Source of the DNA: Flavobacterium sp.
GTDB taxonomy: Bacteria; Bacteroidota; Bacteroidia; Flavobacteriales; Flavobacteriaceae
DNA length: 5,521 nucleotides
Assembly: GCA_019105125.1 (NCBI GenBank)
Contig: JAHRWO010000206.1
Location: forward strand, 1-5,521
Direction: 5' to 3'
A program made the position numbers and the translations under genes. The notes beneath the pieces are model-generated. The model worked only from the letters and a program-made list of their open reading frames with translations. It was not told the DNA's origin and made no database searches. This document shows, piece by piece, positions 5,102-5,521 of this stretch (positions are counted from its first letter, which is position 1; each line of letters opens with the position of its first letter).

Positions 5102-5521
5102 ACCAAATTAATAATCTTACCTGGAACGATAATCACTTTGTTTGGTGTTCTTCCTTGTAATTGATTTTGTGTTCTTTCATCAGTCATTACGATTTCTTCG
5201 ATTTGAGCTGCCGTTAAATCTAAAGGCAATTTAATCGTGAAACGCATTTTCCCATTAAATGAAACTGGATATTCTTTTTCCGATTCTACTAAATATTTTT
5301 CTTCAAATTTCGGAAAAGCTACCGTTGCAATTGAACCTTCGTGACCTAAAGCACTCCATAATTCCTCAGCAATATGTGGTGCATAAGGCGAAACTAAAAC
5401 CGCTAATGGCTCTAAAATAGCTCTATGATTACATTTTAATTGTTGCAATTCGTTTACACAAATCATAAATTGCGAAACCGAAGTATTGAAAGAGAAATTC
5501 TCGATATCTTCTGTAACTTTT
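5095..5521 (-). CDS. leuS: Leucyl-tRNA synthetase, C-terminal part
   Basis: This is the 3' end of a class I aminoacyl-tRNA synthetase that charges tRNA-Leu (EC 6.1.1.4). The frame is open through the right window edge and gives 141 complete codons before the TAA, out of roughly 900 or more in the full enzyme. An internal ATG at 5464-5466 is not the start, because coding sequence typical of the family (KVTEDIENFSFNTSVSQF) continues upstream of it. Visible are the end of the anticodon-binding helical domain, with LVSPYAPHIAEELWSALGHE, and the C-terminal tRNA-binding domain, with PVSFNGKMRFTIKLPLD and the final KVIIVPGKIINLVG. No damage is seen. The gene ends in a cluster of three hairpins and is followed 151 bp later by the SPFH-tail gene, so the two are probably separate transcripts. 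Confidence 0.98.
   Translation of the reverse strand, partial: KVTEDIENFSFNTSVSQFMICVNELQQLKCNHRAILEPLAVLVSPYAPHIAEELWSALGHEGSIATVAFPKFEEKYLVESEKEYPVSFNGKMRFTIKLPLDLTAAQIEEIVMTDERTQNQLQGRTPNKVIIVPGKIINLVG

Overview
The window looks like ordinary chromosome from a member of the Flavobacteriaceae, probably Flavobacterium or a close relative. Three things point there: the DNA is very AT-rich, the genes lack clear Shine-Dalgarno sites, and several starts are preceded by the Bacteroidetes -7 box TAnnTTTG. The protein sequences also read as flavobacterial. I see no phage, plasmid, insertion sequence, CRISPR array, tRNA or rRNA.

There are seven genes. From the left: the N-terminal 298 codons of ATP-type PEP carboxykinase (pckA, minus strand, cut by the window edge); a small DUF423 membrane protein (minus); a LYS9-type saccharopine dehydrogenase (plus); an Lrp/AsnC regulator (plus); a YugP-like membrane zinc metallopeptidase (minus); a short membrane-anchored coiled-coil protein resembling only the tail of an SPFH/prohibitin protein (minus); and the C-terminal part of leucyl-tRNA synthetase (leuS, minus, cut by the right edge). 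The DUF423 and saccharopine dehydrogenase genes diverge from a shared promoter region of about 126 bp. The Lrp and peptidase genes converge on a perfect bidirectional terminator hairpin.

The non-coding DNA is the more unusual part. The 322-bp gap between the saccharopine dehydrogenase and Lrp genes holds a terminator, then three short REP-like hairpins whose stems differ only by compensatory base pairs, then a dyad-rich Lrp promoter region. The leuS 3' end carries three consecutive hairpins, one of which includes the stop codon. A 17-bp perfect dyad abuts the likely promoter of the peptidase gene, and a 12-bp motif is shared by the promoters of the peptidase and the SPFH-tail gene.

Functionally the window mixes central metabolism (PEP carboxykinase, LeuRS), probable lysine/saccharopine metabolism beside an amino-acid-type regulator, and two membrane proteins that may relate to membrane protein quality control. 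The links between neighbours are inference. I see no clearly new multi-gene system.
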